From contig NZ_VOBR01000005.1 in the NCBI RefSeq assembly GCF_007845675.1, positions 358,439-422,438 on the forward strand: a stretch of DNA of 64,000 nucleotides. Reading direction: 5' to 3'. This document shows, in pieces, positions 47,192 to 58,342 of this stretch. The notes under the pieces were generated by a model. That model did no database searches and had not been told where the DNA came from. It saw only the letters and a list, made by a program, of their open reading frames with translations. Numbering within the stretch: position 1 is the first letter of the stretch; each line of letters starts with the position of its first letter. The translations under genes were made by a program, and so were the position numbers. This DNA comes from Lentzea tibetensis (GTDB lineage: Bacteria > Actinomycetota > Actinomycetes > Mycobacteriales > Pseudonocardiaceae).

Positions 47192-48339
47192 TCCTTGAGC
47201 CGCAACGAGTTGACGACCTCGTAGAAGTCGTCCATCGTCGGCAGCTCACCGATCTCCTCGCCCTGCGCCTGTCGCGCCTCGGCCTCGTGGCGGGCCTTGT
47301 TGTCCAGCGCTAGCTGCTGGTTCGCCCGCACGTAGTCGCGGATCTCGGCCTCGTAGCGGGCGAACGCGACGGTGTGGTCGCCGTTGGCCGCCTTCAGCTC
47401 GCCCGCGAGGACGTACGCGCCGACGAGCGCCATGCTGGTGCCCTGACCGGACAGCGGCGAACCGCAGTACCCGGCGTCGCCGAGCAGCGTGACCCGGCCG
47501 CGCGACCAGGTGTCCATGTGGATCTGGCTCATCGAGTCGAAGTGGAAGTCCGGCGCGTTCCACATGAACGTCAGCGCGCGCTGGAACTCCCAGCCCGACC
47601 CGGCGAACGCGTCCGCGATCAACTGCCGCTGCGCCTCGGTGTCGCGGTAGTCGTAGGTGATCGGCTCGACCGACTCGAAGCCGAGGTAGAAGCGGGCCTC
47701 GGTGTTCTTGCGGGCGCTCATCACGCCACCGCCGACGACACCGGCCTGGCAGAACACCTGCCAGTGGTCGAGGTCGAGGAAGTTGGGCGTGGTGAACACC
47801 GACAGGTAGGTGCCGAGGTGGCGGATGAACTGCTGCTCCGGCCCGAACACGAGGTTGCGCACGTTGGAGTGCAGGCCGTCCGCGCCGACGACGAGGTCGA
47901 ACTTCCGGGGCGCGGTGCGCTCGAACGTGACGAGCACGCCGTCGCCGGTGTCCTCGAGCGCGGCGATCGAGTCGTCGAAGAGGTACTCGACGTCGGCCAG
48001 CTTGAAGATCAGCTCGCTGAGGTCGTCGCGCATGATCTCGATGTCGGGGCTGTCGACGTCGCCGCCGGTGAGCGTGCGCTCGGTGGTGCTGAACAGCTCG
48101 TTGCCCTCGGGGTCGACGACGGTCATGCCGCGCATCCCGGTGCTGAGCGCGCGCACGTCCTCGAGGATGCCCATCTTGTCAGCGACGTCGAGCGCCGGGC
48201 CGCGGACGTCGACGGCCTGGCCGCCGAAACGCAGGTGCGGCGCGCGCTCGACGACCGTGACGTCGAAGCCGTGGTGGTTGAGCCAGTACGCGAGTGCGGG
48301 GCCGCCGATGCTGGCGCCGGAGATCAGGATGTTCGTCAT
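47173..48339 (-). CDS. FAD-dependent monooxygenase (class A flavoprotein hydroxylase)
   Basis: A 388-aa single-component flavoprotein hydroxylase. The Rossmann ADP-binding motif is ILISGASIGGPALAYWL, the second FAD/NADPH motif is DLVVGADGLHSNVR, and the GD motif is TLLGDAGYCGSPLSGQGTS. The family includes TetX-like and aromatic/polyketide hydroxylases; substrate unknown. The start is ATG 48339, with four spaced CTGAC repeats directly upstream that may be a regulator-binding array. Gene tail overlaps the DUF6461-like gene. Confidence 0.92.
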   Translation of the reverse strand: MTNILISGASIGGPALAYWLNHHGFDVTVVERAPHLRFGGQAVDVRGPALDVADKMGILEDVRALSTGMRGMTVVDPEGNELFSTTERTLTGGDVDSPDIEIMRDDLSELIFKLADVEYLFDDSIAALEDTGDGVLVTFERTAPRKFDLVVGADGLHSNVRNLVFGPEQQFIRHLGTYLSVFTTPNFLDLDHWQVFCQAGVVGGGVMSARKNTEARFYLGFESVEPITYDYRDTEAQRQLIADAFAGSGWEFQRALTFMWNAPDFHFDSMSQIHMDTWSRGRVTLLGDAGYCGSPLSGQGTSMALVGAYVLAGELKAANGDHTVAFARYEAEIRDYVRANQQLALDNKARHEAEARQAQGEEIGELPTMDDFYEVVNSLRLKDYSAIG

Positions 48340-48361
48340 GCCGACACTGTGCTGAGCAGGG

Positions 48362-48412
48362 CTGACAGCGGACTGACCGCCTGCTGACCGGGCCGCTGAC
48401 CGGCCGGTCAGC
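48362..48412. promoter_or_regulatory. Phased CTGAC repeats plus 18-bp palindrome
   Basis: CTGAC occurs at 48362, 48373, 48384 and 48396 (11, 11 and 12 bp apart), and the last copy opens a perfect 18-bp palindrome (48395-48412, centre CCGGCCGG). Helical phasing upstream of the FAD monooxygenase start suggests cooperative regulator binding. The palindrome also covers the stop codon of the VOC gene, so a terminator role is the alternative. Confidence 0.45.
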
Positions 48413-48770
48413 CGAAGTTCGGCAGCGGGCTGGGATGCCTCGGCTCGTACAGCCCGATGTCGCCGCCGCCCGGCACCTTCAGCCGGGTGACCAGGCCCCA
48501 TCCCTGGTCGGTGACCGGCTCGACGAACTCGACGCCCTTCGTCTGCAACTCAGCTCGGGTCGCATGTACGTCCTTGCACATCAGGTACAGCTCGTGCACC
48601 GGCTCGCCGTCCGTCGGGTGCACGGCGACCTCGGCCGGCGGCAGCGCGAAGATCAGCCAGCCGCCGCCCGCGTCCACGCCGGACAGGCCGAGCACGTCGC
48701 GGAAGAAGGCCCTGGCCGCCTCGGCGTCCTGGCCGAACACGATCGCGTGCACACCTTCGATCACGGCCAC
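48408..48770 (-). CDS. VOC-superfamily (glyoxalase-like) protein
   Basis: A 120-aa single-module vicinal-oxygen-chelate protein (VHAIVFGQDAEAARAFFRDV, GWLIFALPPAEVAVHPTD, ending GGGDIGLYEP). Metal-ligand positions are His in the first strand, possibly His in VHELYLMC and Glu in GLYEP. Function could be metabolite chelation, resistance or dioxygenase-like; not determinable. GTG 48770 is the start. It is probably co-transcribed with the downstream monooxygenase unless the palindrome between them terminates. Confidence 0.85.
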   Translation of the reverse strand: MAVIEGVHAIVFGQDAEAARAFFRDVLGLSGVDAGGGWLIFALPPAEVAVHPTDGEPVHELYLMCKDVHATRAELQTKGVEFVEPVTDQGWGLVTRLKVPGGGDIGLYEPRHPSPLPNFG

Positions 48771-48844
48771 ACCGTACGCGTGTCGAAAGCGGCCCGCTGA
48801 GTCCGACGTTTCCGTGAGGGCTCACCGGACGAAGGGGAACCGCG

Positions 48845-50191
48845 ATGACACGCAAGGCCATCACCATCGCGTTGTTGCTGGTCACGACACTGGGAGTGGC
48901 CATGCCGGCGAAGGCTGCCGGACGGCGCACGTACACCGGCGCGATCGACGGCGCGAACTACCGCGTCGAGGTGCCGGACCGCTGGAACGGCACGCTCGTG
49001 CTGTTCAGCCACGGCTACGTGCCACCGGAGGACGGCATCCCGGGCGGGATCTGGGTCGCGAACCGCGCCGAGACCGCGGCGTGGCTGCTCGACCACGGGT
49101 ACGCGCTCGCCGCGTCCGACTACCGGGGCCGCACCGGCTGGGCCGTCGAGCCCGCGCTGCACGACCAGGTCGCGCTGCTCGACTGGTTCACCCGCACGGT
49201 CGGCAAGCCGCGCCGCACGGTGCTCAACGGGATGTCCATGGGCGGCGGGATCGCCGTCCAGCTCGCCGAACGCCACCCGCACCGGTTCGACGGCGTGCTC
49301 ACCACGTGCGCGGCGCACGACGTCCACGCGGGGCTGAACGTCCAGCTGGACATGGCGTTCGTGATCCGCACGCTGCTCTCCTCCCCCGGCGTCGACCTGG
49401 TGAAAGCCCGTGATCCGGAGGCCAGCAGGGACGCGCTGCTCGCCGCGGTCGAGCAGGCGGTCACCACGCCACAGGGCCGGGCGCGGCTGGCGCTCGCCGG
49501 GTCGTTCGGCAACGTCCCCACCTGGTACTCGGCGCACCTCCCGCAGCCGGAGGGGCTGGAGGACCGCATCCGCGCGATGGCCGCGGTGCTGCACGACGCC
49601 TACATCTGGGGCATGGGCCCGACCGGGCGGGTCGACCTGGAACGCCGCGCGGGCGGCAACCCGTCGTGGAACACCGGCGTCGACTACCGGTTCCAGCTCG
49701 CCAGGTCCGCGCGCAAGGACCTCGTGCGCGACGCCTACCGCGCGGCGGGCATCGACCTGGCCGCCGATCTCGACGCGCTCGCCGCGGCACCCCGCATCAG
49801 CCCGGACCCCGCCGCGCTGCGGTACGCGTACCGGACGTTCGTCCCGCGCGGCACGGCTCGGGTGCCGATCCTGACCATGCACAACACCGGTGACGGCGGC
49901 GCGCTGCCCGACCAGGAGCGGTGGCTCGCGTCGCAGGTGCCGGTGAAGCAGCTGTGGGTGGACCGCGGGCAGCACTGCGCGTTCAGCGCCGCCGACGAGA
50001 TCGTGGCGCTGCGGGCGTTGATCGATCGCATCGACACCGGGAAGTGGCACACCGACCGGCTCAACGAGCAGGTGGCCGCGCTCGGCCCCGCCTACCACCG
50101 GGTGTTCGACCTGACCACGTTCACCGACGAGGAGATGCCGCCCGCCTTCACGCGGTTCGCGCCACCCGCGCTCCAGCGCCCGTCACGCTGA
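48845..50191 (+). CDS. Secreted alpha/beta-hydrolase
   Basis: A 448-aa exported hydrolase: signal peptide to about residue 24, then a beta-hairpin (GAIDGANYRVEVPDRWNG) leading into an alpha/beta-hydrolase core. The nucleophile Ser is in LNGMSMGGGIAVQ (G-x-S-x-G type) and the catalytic His is probably in DRGQHCAFSA. The acid is likely the Asp in HNTGDGGALPDQE. Relatives include tannase/feruloyl-esterase-like and peptidase S9-like proteins. ATG 48845 with GAAGGGGAACCGCG upstream. Its end overlaps the convergent methyltransferase gene by nine bases. Confidence 0.85.
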   Translation: MTRKAITIALLLVTTLGVAMPAKAAGRRTYTGAIDGANYRVEVPDRWNGTLVLFSHGYVPPEDGIPGGIWVANRAETAAWLLDHGYALAASDYRGRTGWAVEPALHDQVALLDWFTRTVGKPRRTVLNGMSMGGGIAVQLAERHPHRFDGVLTTCAAHDVHAGLNVQLDMAFVIRTLLSSPGVDLVKARDPEASRDALLAAVEQAVTTPQGRARLALAGSFGNVPTWYSAHLPQPEGLEDRIRAMAAVLHDAYIWGMGPTGRVDLERRAGGNPSWNTGVDYRFQLARSARKDLVRDAYRAAGIDLAADLDALAAAPRISPDPAALRYAYRTFVPRGTARVPILTMHNTGDGGALPDQERWLASQVPVKQLWVDRGQHCAFSAADEIVALRALIDRIDTGKWHTDRLNEQVAALGPAYHRVFDLTTFTDEEMPPAFTRFAPPALQRPSR

Positions 50192-51013
50192 GAGCTTGAT
50201 CCCGACGCCGCACCACGGCACGGCGTTGATCTCGGCGTTCGCGGAGAAGTCGCCCTGGCCCTCCGGCCGCCACGCCGGGCAGCCGACGAGACCGGGTTCG
50301 ACCAGCTCGAACCCGTCGAAGAAGCGCAGCACCTCGTCGCGGGTGCGCAGGTACGCCTGGTTCTGCGCGCTCTTCTGGTTGTAGGTCTGCACGGCCTCGT
50401 CCATCCCTGCGGGCTTCGCCTCGGCCGCGACGTGCGAGAGCGCGAGGATGCTTCCCGGCGGGAGGCGGTCGCGGTACTTCGCGAGAATGGCGGCCGGGTC
50501 CCATTCGTCCGGAACGAAGTGCAGCAGCAACAACATGAAGAGACCGACCGGCCGGTCGAGGTCGATCTGCGCCTTCACCTGTTCCGACTCGAAGATGTCG
50601 TCGAGATCGCGCAGATCGGCGCGCAACGCGGCGGTGCGGTCGTTGCCGGCGAGCAGCAGCTCGCCGTGCGCGACCGCCACCGGGTCCTTGTCGACGTAGA
50701 CGACCCGGCATTCGGGCGCGGCGTCCTGGACGATCTCGTGCAGGTTTCCGACGGTCGGGATGCCGGCACCGATGTCGAGGAACTGCCGGACTCCGGACTC
50801 CACCATGAACAACGCGGCGCGGCGCAGGAACGACCTGTTCAGCCTGGCCGCGTCCCGGATGCCCGGCATGAGCTGGATGATCTTCTCCGCGAGCGCGCGA
50901 TCCGGGTGGAAGTTGTGGCCGCCACCGAGCCAGTAGTCGTACACGCGCGCCGGGCTGGGCACGGTCGTGTCGACCTCCGGGGGCACCCAGCTCCGGTCGT
51001 GGCTCACACGCAC
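50183..51013 (-). CDS. DUF574-type S-adenosylmethionine methyltransferase
   Basis: A 276-aa protein of the actinomycete SAM-dependent methyltransferase family once called DUF574. Family marks are PSPARVYDYWLGGGHNF near the start, the SAM-binding QFLDIGAGIPT with CRVVYVDKDPVAVAH, and the C-terminal GVGIKL. These proteins occur in many copies in filamentous actinomycetes and act on small molecules or are of unknown role. Start GTG 51013, or GTG 51007 two codons later. No operon partner. Confidence 0.92.
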   Translation of the reverse strand: MRVSHDRSWVPPEVDTTVPSPARVYDYWLGGGHNFHPDRALAEKIIQLMPGIRDAARLNRSFLRRAALFMVESGVRQFLDIGAGIPTVGNLHEIVQDAAPECRVVYVDKDPVAVAHGELLLAGNDRTAALRADLRDLDDIFESEQVKAQIDLDRPVGLFMLLLLHFVPDEWDPAAILAKYRDRLPPGSILALSHVAAEAKPAGMDEAVQTYNQKSAQNQAYLRTRDEVLRFFDGFELVEPGLVGCPAWRPEGQGDFSANAEINAVPWCGVGIKLSA

Positions 51014-51107
51014 GAAGCTTAGGCCCGATGGCCTACAGCGGCCATGACACATCCGATCGAGTGGTTCTCCTCGCTTCGGACCAGTCGTGCTCCATAGGGT
51101 TGCCCGC

Positions 51108-52433
51108 GTGGATGTTCCTGGCCGTTGGCCGTTGGTCGGGCACACCGTGCGATTACTGCGCACCCCGGTCGAGTTCCTCTCGTCGCTGCCCGCGAGTGGT
51201 GACGTGGTGCGGATCTTCCTGGGCCCGCTGCCGGTGTTCCTGGTGACGACGCCGGAACTCGCGTGGCAGGTGCTCACCACCGACGCCGACAAGTTCGACA
51301 AGGGCGTCGTTTTCGACAAGATGCGCCCGTTGTTCGGCGACGGTCTCGCGACGTCCAACGGCAAGTTCAACCAGCGGCAGCGGCGGATGGTGCTGCCCGC
51401 GTTCAGCCGGGCGCGGATCGAGGACTACGCCGAGGACACCATGACCCGGTTCGCCGTCCAGCTCGCCGCGTCGTGGCAGCCGGGCGAGGTCGTGCGGGTC
51501 GACCAGCGGATGCAGGACGTCGTGCTGTCCATCGCCGGCCGCACGCTGTTCTCGGCCGACTTGGGCCCCGAGGTGCTCGACGAGATCAAGCGGTCGATCC
51601 CGATCATGCTGAAGCACGTGCTGGTGCGTGCTTTCACGCCGGGTTTCGTGGCGAAGCTGCCGATCCCGGCCAACCGCCGGTTCGACGAGGCGGCCGCCCG
51701 GCTGCGGCGGGTCATCCCGGAAGTCGTTGTGGCGGCGCGGAAAGAGGGCGGCGACCACGGCGACCTGCTCTCCACGTTCCTGCGGGCGCGCGACGAGGTG
51801 ACCGGCGAGGGCATGACCGACGAGCAGATCCACGACGAGGTCGTCACGATCCTCACCACCGGCGCCGAGACCACGGCCGTCGCGCTCTCCTGGTTCTTCC
51901 ACGAGATCGGCGCGCGACCCGAGGTCGAGCGCCGGTTCCACGCCGAGCTGGACGACGTGGTCGGCGACCGGCAGGTGACGTTCGGGGACCTGCCGAAGCT
52001 CGAGTTCACCCAGCGGATCATCAACGAGATCCTGCGCCTCACCCCGCCGTTGATCCTCATGCGCCGCGCCCGGCAGAACATCGTGCTCGGCGGCGTGCGC
52101 ATCAAGAAGGGCACCGAGGTCGCCGTCAGCCAGCACACGCTGCACCGCGATCCGCGCTGGTTCCCGGACCCGGACTCGTTCAACCCGGACCGCTGGGAAC
52201 CCGAGCTCGCGGTGGCGTTGCCGAAGGGCGCGTTCATCCCGTTCGGCGCGGGTGCCCGCTTCTGCCCCGGCCACTTCTTCGCGCAGACCGAGATCGCACT
52301 CGTCGCGGCGACCGTCGCCCGGCGCTGGCGGCTCGTGCCGGTTGCGGGCGAACGCGTGTACCCGCAAGTGAAAGCCACGATGCAGCCCAACCAGCTGCCG
52401 ATGACCGCGGTACCCCGGAGGGATCTCCCGTGA
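51108..52433 (+). CDS. Cytochrome P450 monooxygenase
   Basis: A 441-aa P450. The oxygen-activation motif is TTGAETTAVAL in the I helix, ExxR is in NEILRLTPP, and the haem-thiolate Cys386 lies in FGAGARFCPGH. The N terminus (VPGRWPLVGHTVRLLRTPVE) lacks a membrane anchor, as in soluble bacterial P450s, and the length and PERF-like region (FNPDRWEPE) resemble the CYP families acting on terpenes and fatty acids. GTG 51108 is the likely start; GTG 51087 is in frame. It overlaps the next secreted hydrolase by four bases. Redox partners are not in the window. Confidence 0.94.
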   Translation: MDVPGRWPLVGHTVRLLRTPVEFLSSLPASGDVVRIFLGPLPVFLVTTPELAWQVLTTDADKFDKGVVFDKMRPLFGDGLATSNGKFNQRQRRMVLPAFSRARIEDYAEDTMTRFAVQLAASWQPGEVVRVDQRMQDVVLSIAGRTLFSADLGPEVLDEIKRSIPIMLKHVLVRAFTPGFVAKLPIPANRRFDEAAARLRRVIPEVVVAARKEGGDHGDLLSTFLRARDEVTGEGMTDEQIHDEVVTILTTGAETTAVALSWFFHEIGARPEVERRFHAELDDVVGDRQVTFGDLPKLEFTQRIINEILRLTPPLILMRRARQNIVLGGVRIKKGTEVAVSQHTLHRDPRWFPDPDSFNPDRWEPELAVALPKGAFIPFGAGARFCPGHFFAQTEIALVAATVARRWRLVPVAGERVYPQVKATMQPNQLPMTAVPRRDLP

Positions 52434-53455
52434 GACTGCTGACCGCCTCGCTGCTCGCCTGCTGCGCCCTGCTCGGAGGCGCCGTCGCCGCACCGCGGGC
52501 AGACGCGACCGGGGTGACGTGCTCGGTCACCGACCTCCCGGTGACCGGCCCGACCGGTGGCGCGGCCGTCGTGCAGGGCCAGCTGTGCGTACCTTCCGGA
52601 TCGACGCCGGCGTCCGTGCAGCTGCTGGTGCACGGCGGCACGTACAACCGCGCGTACTGGGACCTCCCGGTCGAGGGTTACTCGTACCAGAAGGACATGG
52701 CGCGCAACGGTTTCGCCACGTTCGCCGTCGACCGGCTCGGCGCGGGCGCGAGCACGCACCCGCCGAGCGTGCCGATGCTGATCGGCGCGGAGGCGCGGTC
52801 GTTGCACGAGGTGATCTCGCACCTGCGCGCGGGCCACGTCGGCGGCACGTCGTTCGCGAAGGTCGTGATCGTCGGCCACTCGGTCGGGTCCGGCATCGTG
52901 GCGGCGGAAGCAGCGACGTACCACGACGTCGACGGCGTGATCCTGTCCGGCATGACGCACATGCCCGCCGTGCCCGTGCTGGTCGTCAGCGCCGCGCTCG
53001 GCCTCACGCCGGTGTTCGTGGACTCGCAGCTGGCACACCTCGGCACCGACCCGCTGTGGTTCACGACCAGGCCCGGCGCGCGCAAGCCGTTGTTCTACTC
53101 GGACAACGCGGATCCGGCCGTGATCGCGGCGGACGAGGCGACCAAGGACGAGGTGTCCGTGCCGGGCATGGGCACCGTCGCCGTGTTCGGCATCGTGCTG
53201 CCCACGACGTACGGCATCGACGTCCCGGTGTTCCAGGCCGTCGGCTCGCAGGACGTGCTGTTCTGCGGCCTGCTCGCGTTGCGCGACTGCTCGTCGGCCG
53301 CGTCGTTGTGCGCCGGGGAAGCCGCGTACTACCGGCCCGAGGCCCAGCTGCAGACGTACGTGCTGCCGGGCGCCGGGCACTCGCTCGGCCTGCACCGCAA
53401 CGCCGCCGAGTACTACGCGGCGTCGCGCACCTGGTTGTCCGCCAAGGGTTTCTAG
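52430..53455 (+). CDS. Secreted alpha/beta-hydrolase coupled to the P450
   Basis: A 341-aa exported hydrolase with a signal peptide (to about residue 26) and an alpha/beta-hydrolase core: the oxyanion region LLVHGGTYNRAYWD, the nucleophile Ser in VVIVGHSVGSGIVAA and the His in LPGAGHSLGLH. Six or more cysteines suggest disulfides outside the cell. GTG 52430 overlaps the P450 stop (GTGA), so the two are co-translated. Extracellular ester hydrolysis followed by cytosolic oxidation is one reading, not proven. It is convergent with ltrA by four bases. Confidence 0.86.
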   Translation: MRLLTASLLACCALLGGAVAAPRADATGVTCSVTDLPVTGPTGGAAVVQGQLCVPSGSTPASVQLLVHGGTYNRAYWDLPVEGYSYQKDMARNGFATFAVDRLGAGASTHPPSVPMLIGAEARSLHEVISHLRAGHVGGTSFAKVVIVGHSVGSGIVAAEAATYHDVDGVILSGMTHMPAVPVLVVSAALGLTPVFVDSQLAHLGTDPLWFTTRPGARKPLFYSDNADPAVIAADEATKDEVSVPGMGTVAVFGIVLPTTYGIDVPVFQAVGSQDVLFCGLLALRDCSSAASLCAGEAAYYRPEAQLQTYVLPGAGHSLGLHRNAAEYYAASRTWLSAKGF

Positions 53456-54576
53456 GCCGGCTTCCACACCAGCAGCAGCGGCCGCTCGGTGGTGACCCAG
53501 AAGTACTCGAGACCGTTCAGCGCGATCAGCACGACGGTGCAGAGCACGGCGGTCACCACCAGCGGCAGCAGCGGAGCGGCGAGCCCGAGCAACGCGCACG
53601 CGACCACACCTGCCGAGCGGAAGAGCGTGGGAGCGCCGAACATCCGCCACCGGCTGTAGGCGAACCCGGCGAGGAAGATCGCGACACCGGGCGCCAGCAG
53701 CAGCTCGGGCATCGAGTGCGGCGCGTCCAGCGGGTGCAGCACCAGCTTCTTCAAGCCCACCGCGATGCACAGGATGCCCACCACGTAGGCGAGATGGGCG
53801 TAGGCGAACACCTGCCGCACGATCCGGCCCTGCAACTTCGTGGTGCGCAACGAGTGGTGCATCGCGGACGCACCGAAGTGGAAGTACGTCCACCACAGCG
53901 CGCAGATCATCACGAACGCGAGCGCCATCAACCCGAGCGCGCCCGCCGTGACGTCACCGGCGGACAGCTGCGTGCCCAGTGCCACGACGGTCTCGCCGAT
54001 CGCGATGATGATGAACAACCCGAAGCGCTCGGGCAGGTGCGCGGTCTCGAACGTCAGCGTGCCGGTGGCCCCGCGCATCAGTGCGGGGCTGCCGATCTCG
54101 ACGAGCGCCGCCAGCGTCCACACGGCGACGCGCCAGCCGTCCGGCAGCAGGCCGCCGAGCACGAAGAGCGGTGCGGCGAGGAACAGTCCGACGGTGAACG
54201 GGTCGAGCTTCGCGCCGCCGTAGAAGTGCAGCGGCCGCATCGCCAGCCACAGCACGAGCCGCAGCGCCAGGTACGCCAGACCGAACATCAGCCCGCGGCC
54301 GTCGTACGCCTGCGGGATCGCCACCGCGACCCCGAGCCCGGCCGCGGCGACCCCGAACAGGGTGAGGCGCCCGCCCACGATGTCGATCTTCTGGCCGGCC
54401 GCGTTGCTGTACACGGTCACGCCGACCCAGCCCCACCAGACGGGCACGAGCAGCAGCAGCGCGAGCCCCTGCCCGGCCGCGAGCAGGCTCGCCAGCTGGG
54501 CGATCGCGAACACCCAGATCAGGTCGATGAACAGTTCGGACCAGATGACCCGCTGCTCGCTGGTCTCCTCGGACAT
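53452..54576 (-). CDS. ltrA: Low temperature requirement protein A (LtrA) family membrane protein
   Basis: A 374-aa integral membrane protein with about ten helices. The LtrA family signature regions are present: SELFIDLIWVFAIAQLASLL near the start, ERFGLFIIIAIGETVVALGT in the middle, and WWTYFHFGASA. LtrA is required for low-temperature growth of Listeria, but its biochemical activity is unknown. ATG 54576 is the start. Confidence 0.92.
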   Translation of the reverse strand: MSEETSEQRVIWSELFIDLIWVFAIAQLASLLAAGQGLALLLLVPVWWGWVGVTVYSNAAGQKIDIVGGRLTLFGVAAAGLGVAVAIPQAYDGRGLMFGLAYLALRLVLWLAMRPLHFYGGAKLDPFTVGLFLAAPLFVLGGLLPDGWRVAVWTLAALVEIGSPALMRGATGTLTFETAHLPERFGLFIIIAIGETVVALGTQLSAGDVTAGALGLMALAFVMICALWWTYFHFGASAMHHSLRTTKLQGRIVRQVFAYAHLAYVVGILCIAVGLKKLVLHPLDAPHSMPELLLAPGVAIFLAGFAYSRWRMFGAPTLFRSAGVVACALLGLAAPLLPLVVTAVLCTVVLIALNGLEYFWVTTERPLLLVWKPA

Positions 54577-54637
54577 GGCGGTCCCCCGTGCGGTGGAGCA
54601 GACTTCGAGTTGCGCAACGATGCCACGGGAGAAGCCG

Positions 54638-54742
54638 ATGAGCACACCGCACAGCGAAGAGCACGTCCGGACCGACGGGGAGATCAGCGTCGACGACGCG
54701 ATCGGCGCCGCGGACGACCCGCAGGCGGAGCCCCGCCAGTAG
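54638..54742 (+). CDS. Hypothetical 34-aa acidic peptide
   Basis: A short ORF with a good ribosome-binding site (GGGAGAAG, five bases before ATG 54638): STPHSEEHVRTDGEISVDDA, ending PQAEPRQ. It is strongly acidic and has no cysteine or membrane helix. It ends 11 bp before the CopC-like gene start, with which it may be co-transcribed. Translation is plausible from the site, but no family is recognised. Confidence 0.45.
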   Translation: MSTPHSEEHVRTDGEISVDDAIGAADDPQAEPRQ

Positions 54743-54753
54743 CATCCGCTGCC

Positions 54754-57623
<2,870 letters not shown>

Positions 57624-57701
57624 TCAGGTGAGGACCCGCAAGCACCAGTTATTCCACTCGACCGGACGATCCGCTCGTATCAATAGGACTCTGCGTAATG
57701 G

Positions 57702-57730
57702 TTGACATCGACTAGTCAGAGTCGGATAGT
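57702..57730 (+). promoter_or_regulatory. Promoter of the PadR operon with GACTAGTC palindrome
   Basis: A sigma-70-like promoter: -35 TTGACA at 57702-57707, 17-bp spacer, -10 GATAGT at 57725-57730. The 8-bp palindrome GACTAGTC (57710-57717) lies in the spacer and would block polymerase if bound, consistent with PadR autorepression. The PadR start follows 22 bp after the -10. Confidence 0.6.
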
Positions 57731-57751
57731 TGAAGCTGACTAAGGAGTGAG

Positions 57752-58342
57752 ATGCGACGCAAGGTGGCCAACCCGTTGGCGCTGGCGGTGCTCGCGCACC
57801 TCGTCATGGGGCCGATGCACCCGTACGAGCTGGGCAAGCAGCTGAAGGAGACCGGCAAGGACCGCAACATCAAGTACAACCGCGGCTCGCTCTACATGGT
57901 GGTCGAGCAGCTGCGGAAGGCCGGTTTCATCGTCGAGCACGAGACGGTCAAGGACACGCAGCGGCCGGAGCGCACGGTCTACGCGCTCACCGACGCCGGG
58001 CGCGACGAGATGTACGACTGGATGCGCCAGCTCGTCTCGGACCCGCAACACGAGTACCCGCAGTTCGGGGTCGCGCTGTCGCTGATCGCGGTGCTGTCGC
58101 CGACCGAGGCGGTGGAGCTGCTGCGCGACCGGGTGGGCGCGCTCGCGAAGGAGATCAGCGAGACCCGGTCGCTCATCGGCAAGGCGGGCGACGACGGCGT
58201 CGAGTGGGTGTTCCTCGTCGAGGAGGAGTACCGGATCTCGTTGCTGGACGCGGAGCTCCGGTTCGTCACCGGCCTCATCTCCTCCTTCGAGGGAACGGAC
58301 TACCGCCGTTCGTGGGAACAGCACTTCGGGAGGGAACCATGA
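57752..58342 (+). CDS. PadR-family transcriptional regulator
   Basis: A 196-aa regulator. The PadR winged helix spans about residues 5-90 (NPLALAVLAHLVMGPMHPYE, LGKQLKETGKDRNIKYNRGS, LYMVVEQLRKAGFI), and the C-terminal helical dimerisation domain is of the long type (VEWVFLVEEEYRISLLDAEL). ATG 57752 follows AAGGAGTGAG. ATGA overlap with the monooxygenase gene downstream suggests that it represses its own operon and responds to a compound that the monooxygenase modifies. Confidence 0.95.
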   Translation: MRRKVANPLALAVLAHLVMGPMHPYELGKQLKETGKDRNIKYNRGSLYMVVEQLRKAGFIVEHETVKDTQRPERTVYALTDAGRDEMYDWMRQLVSDPQHEYPQFGVALSLIAVLSPTEAVELLRDRVGALAKEISETRSLIGKAGDDGVEWVFLVEEEYRISLLDAELRFVTGLISSFEGTDYRRSWEQHFGREP

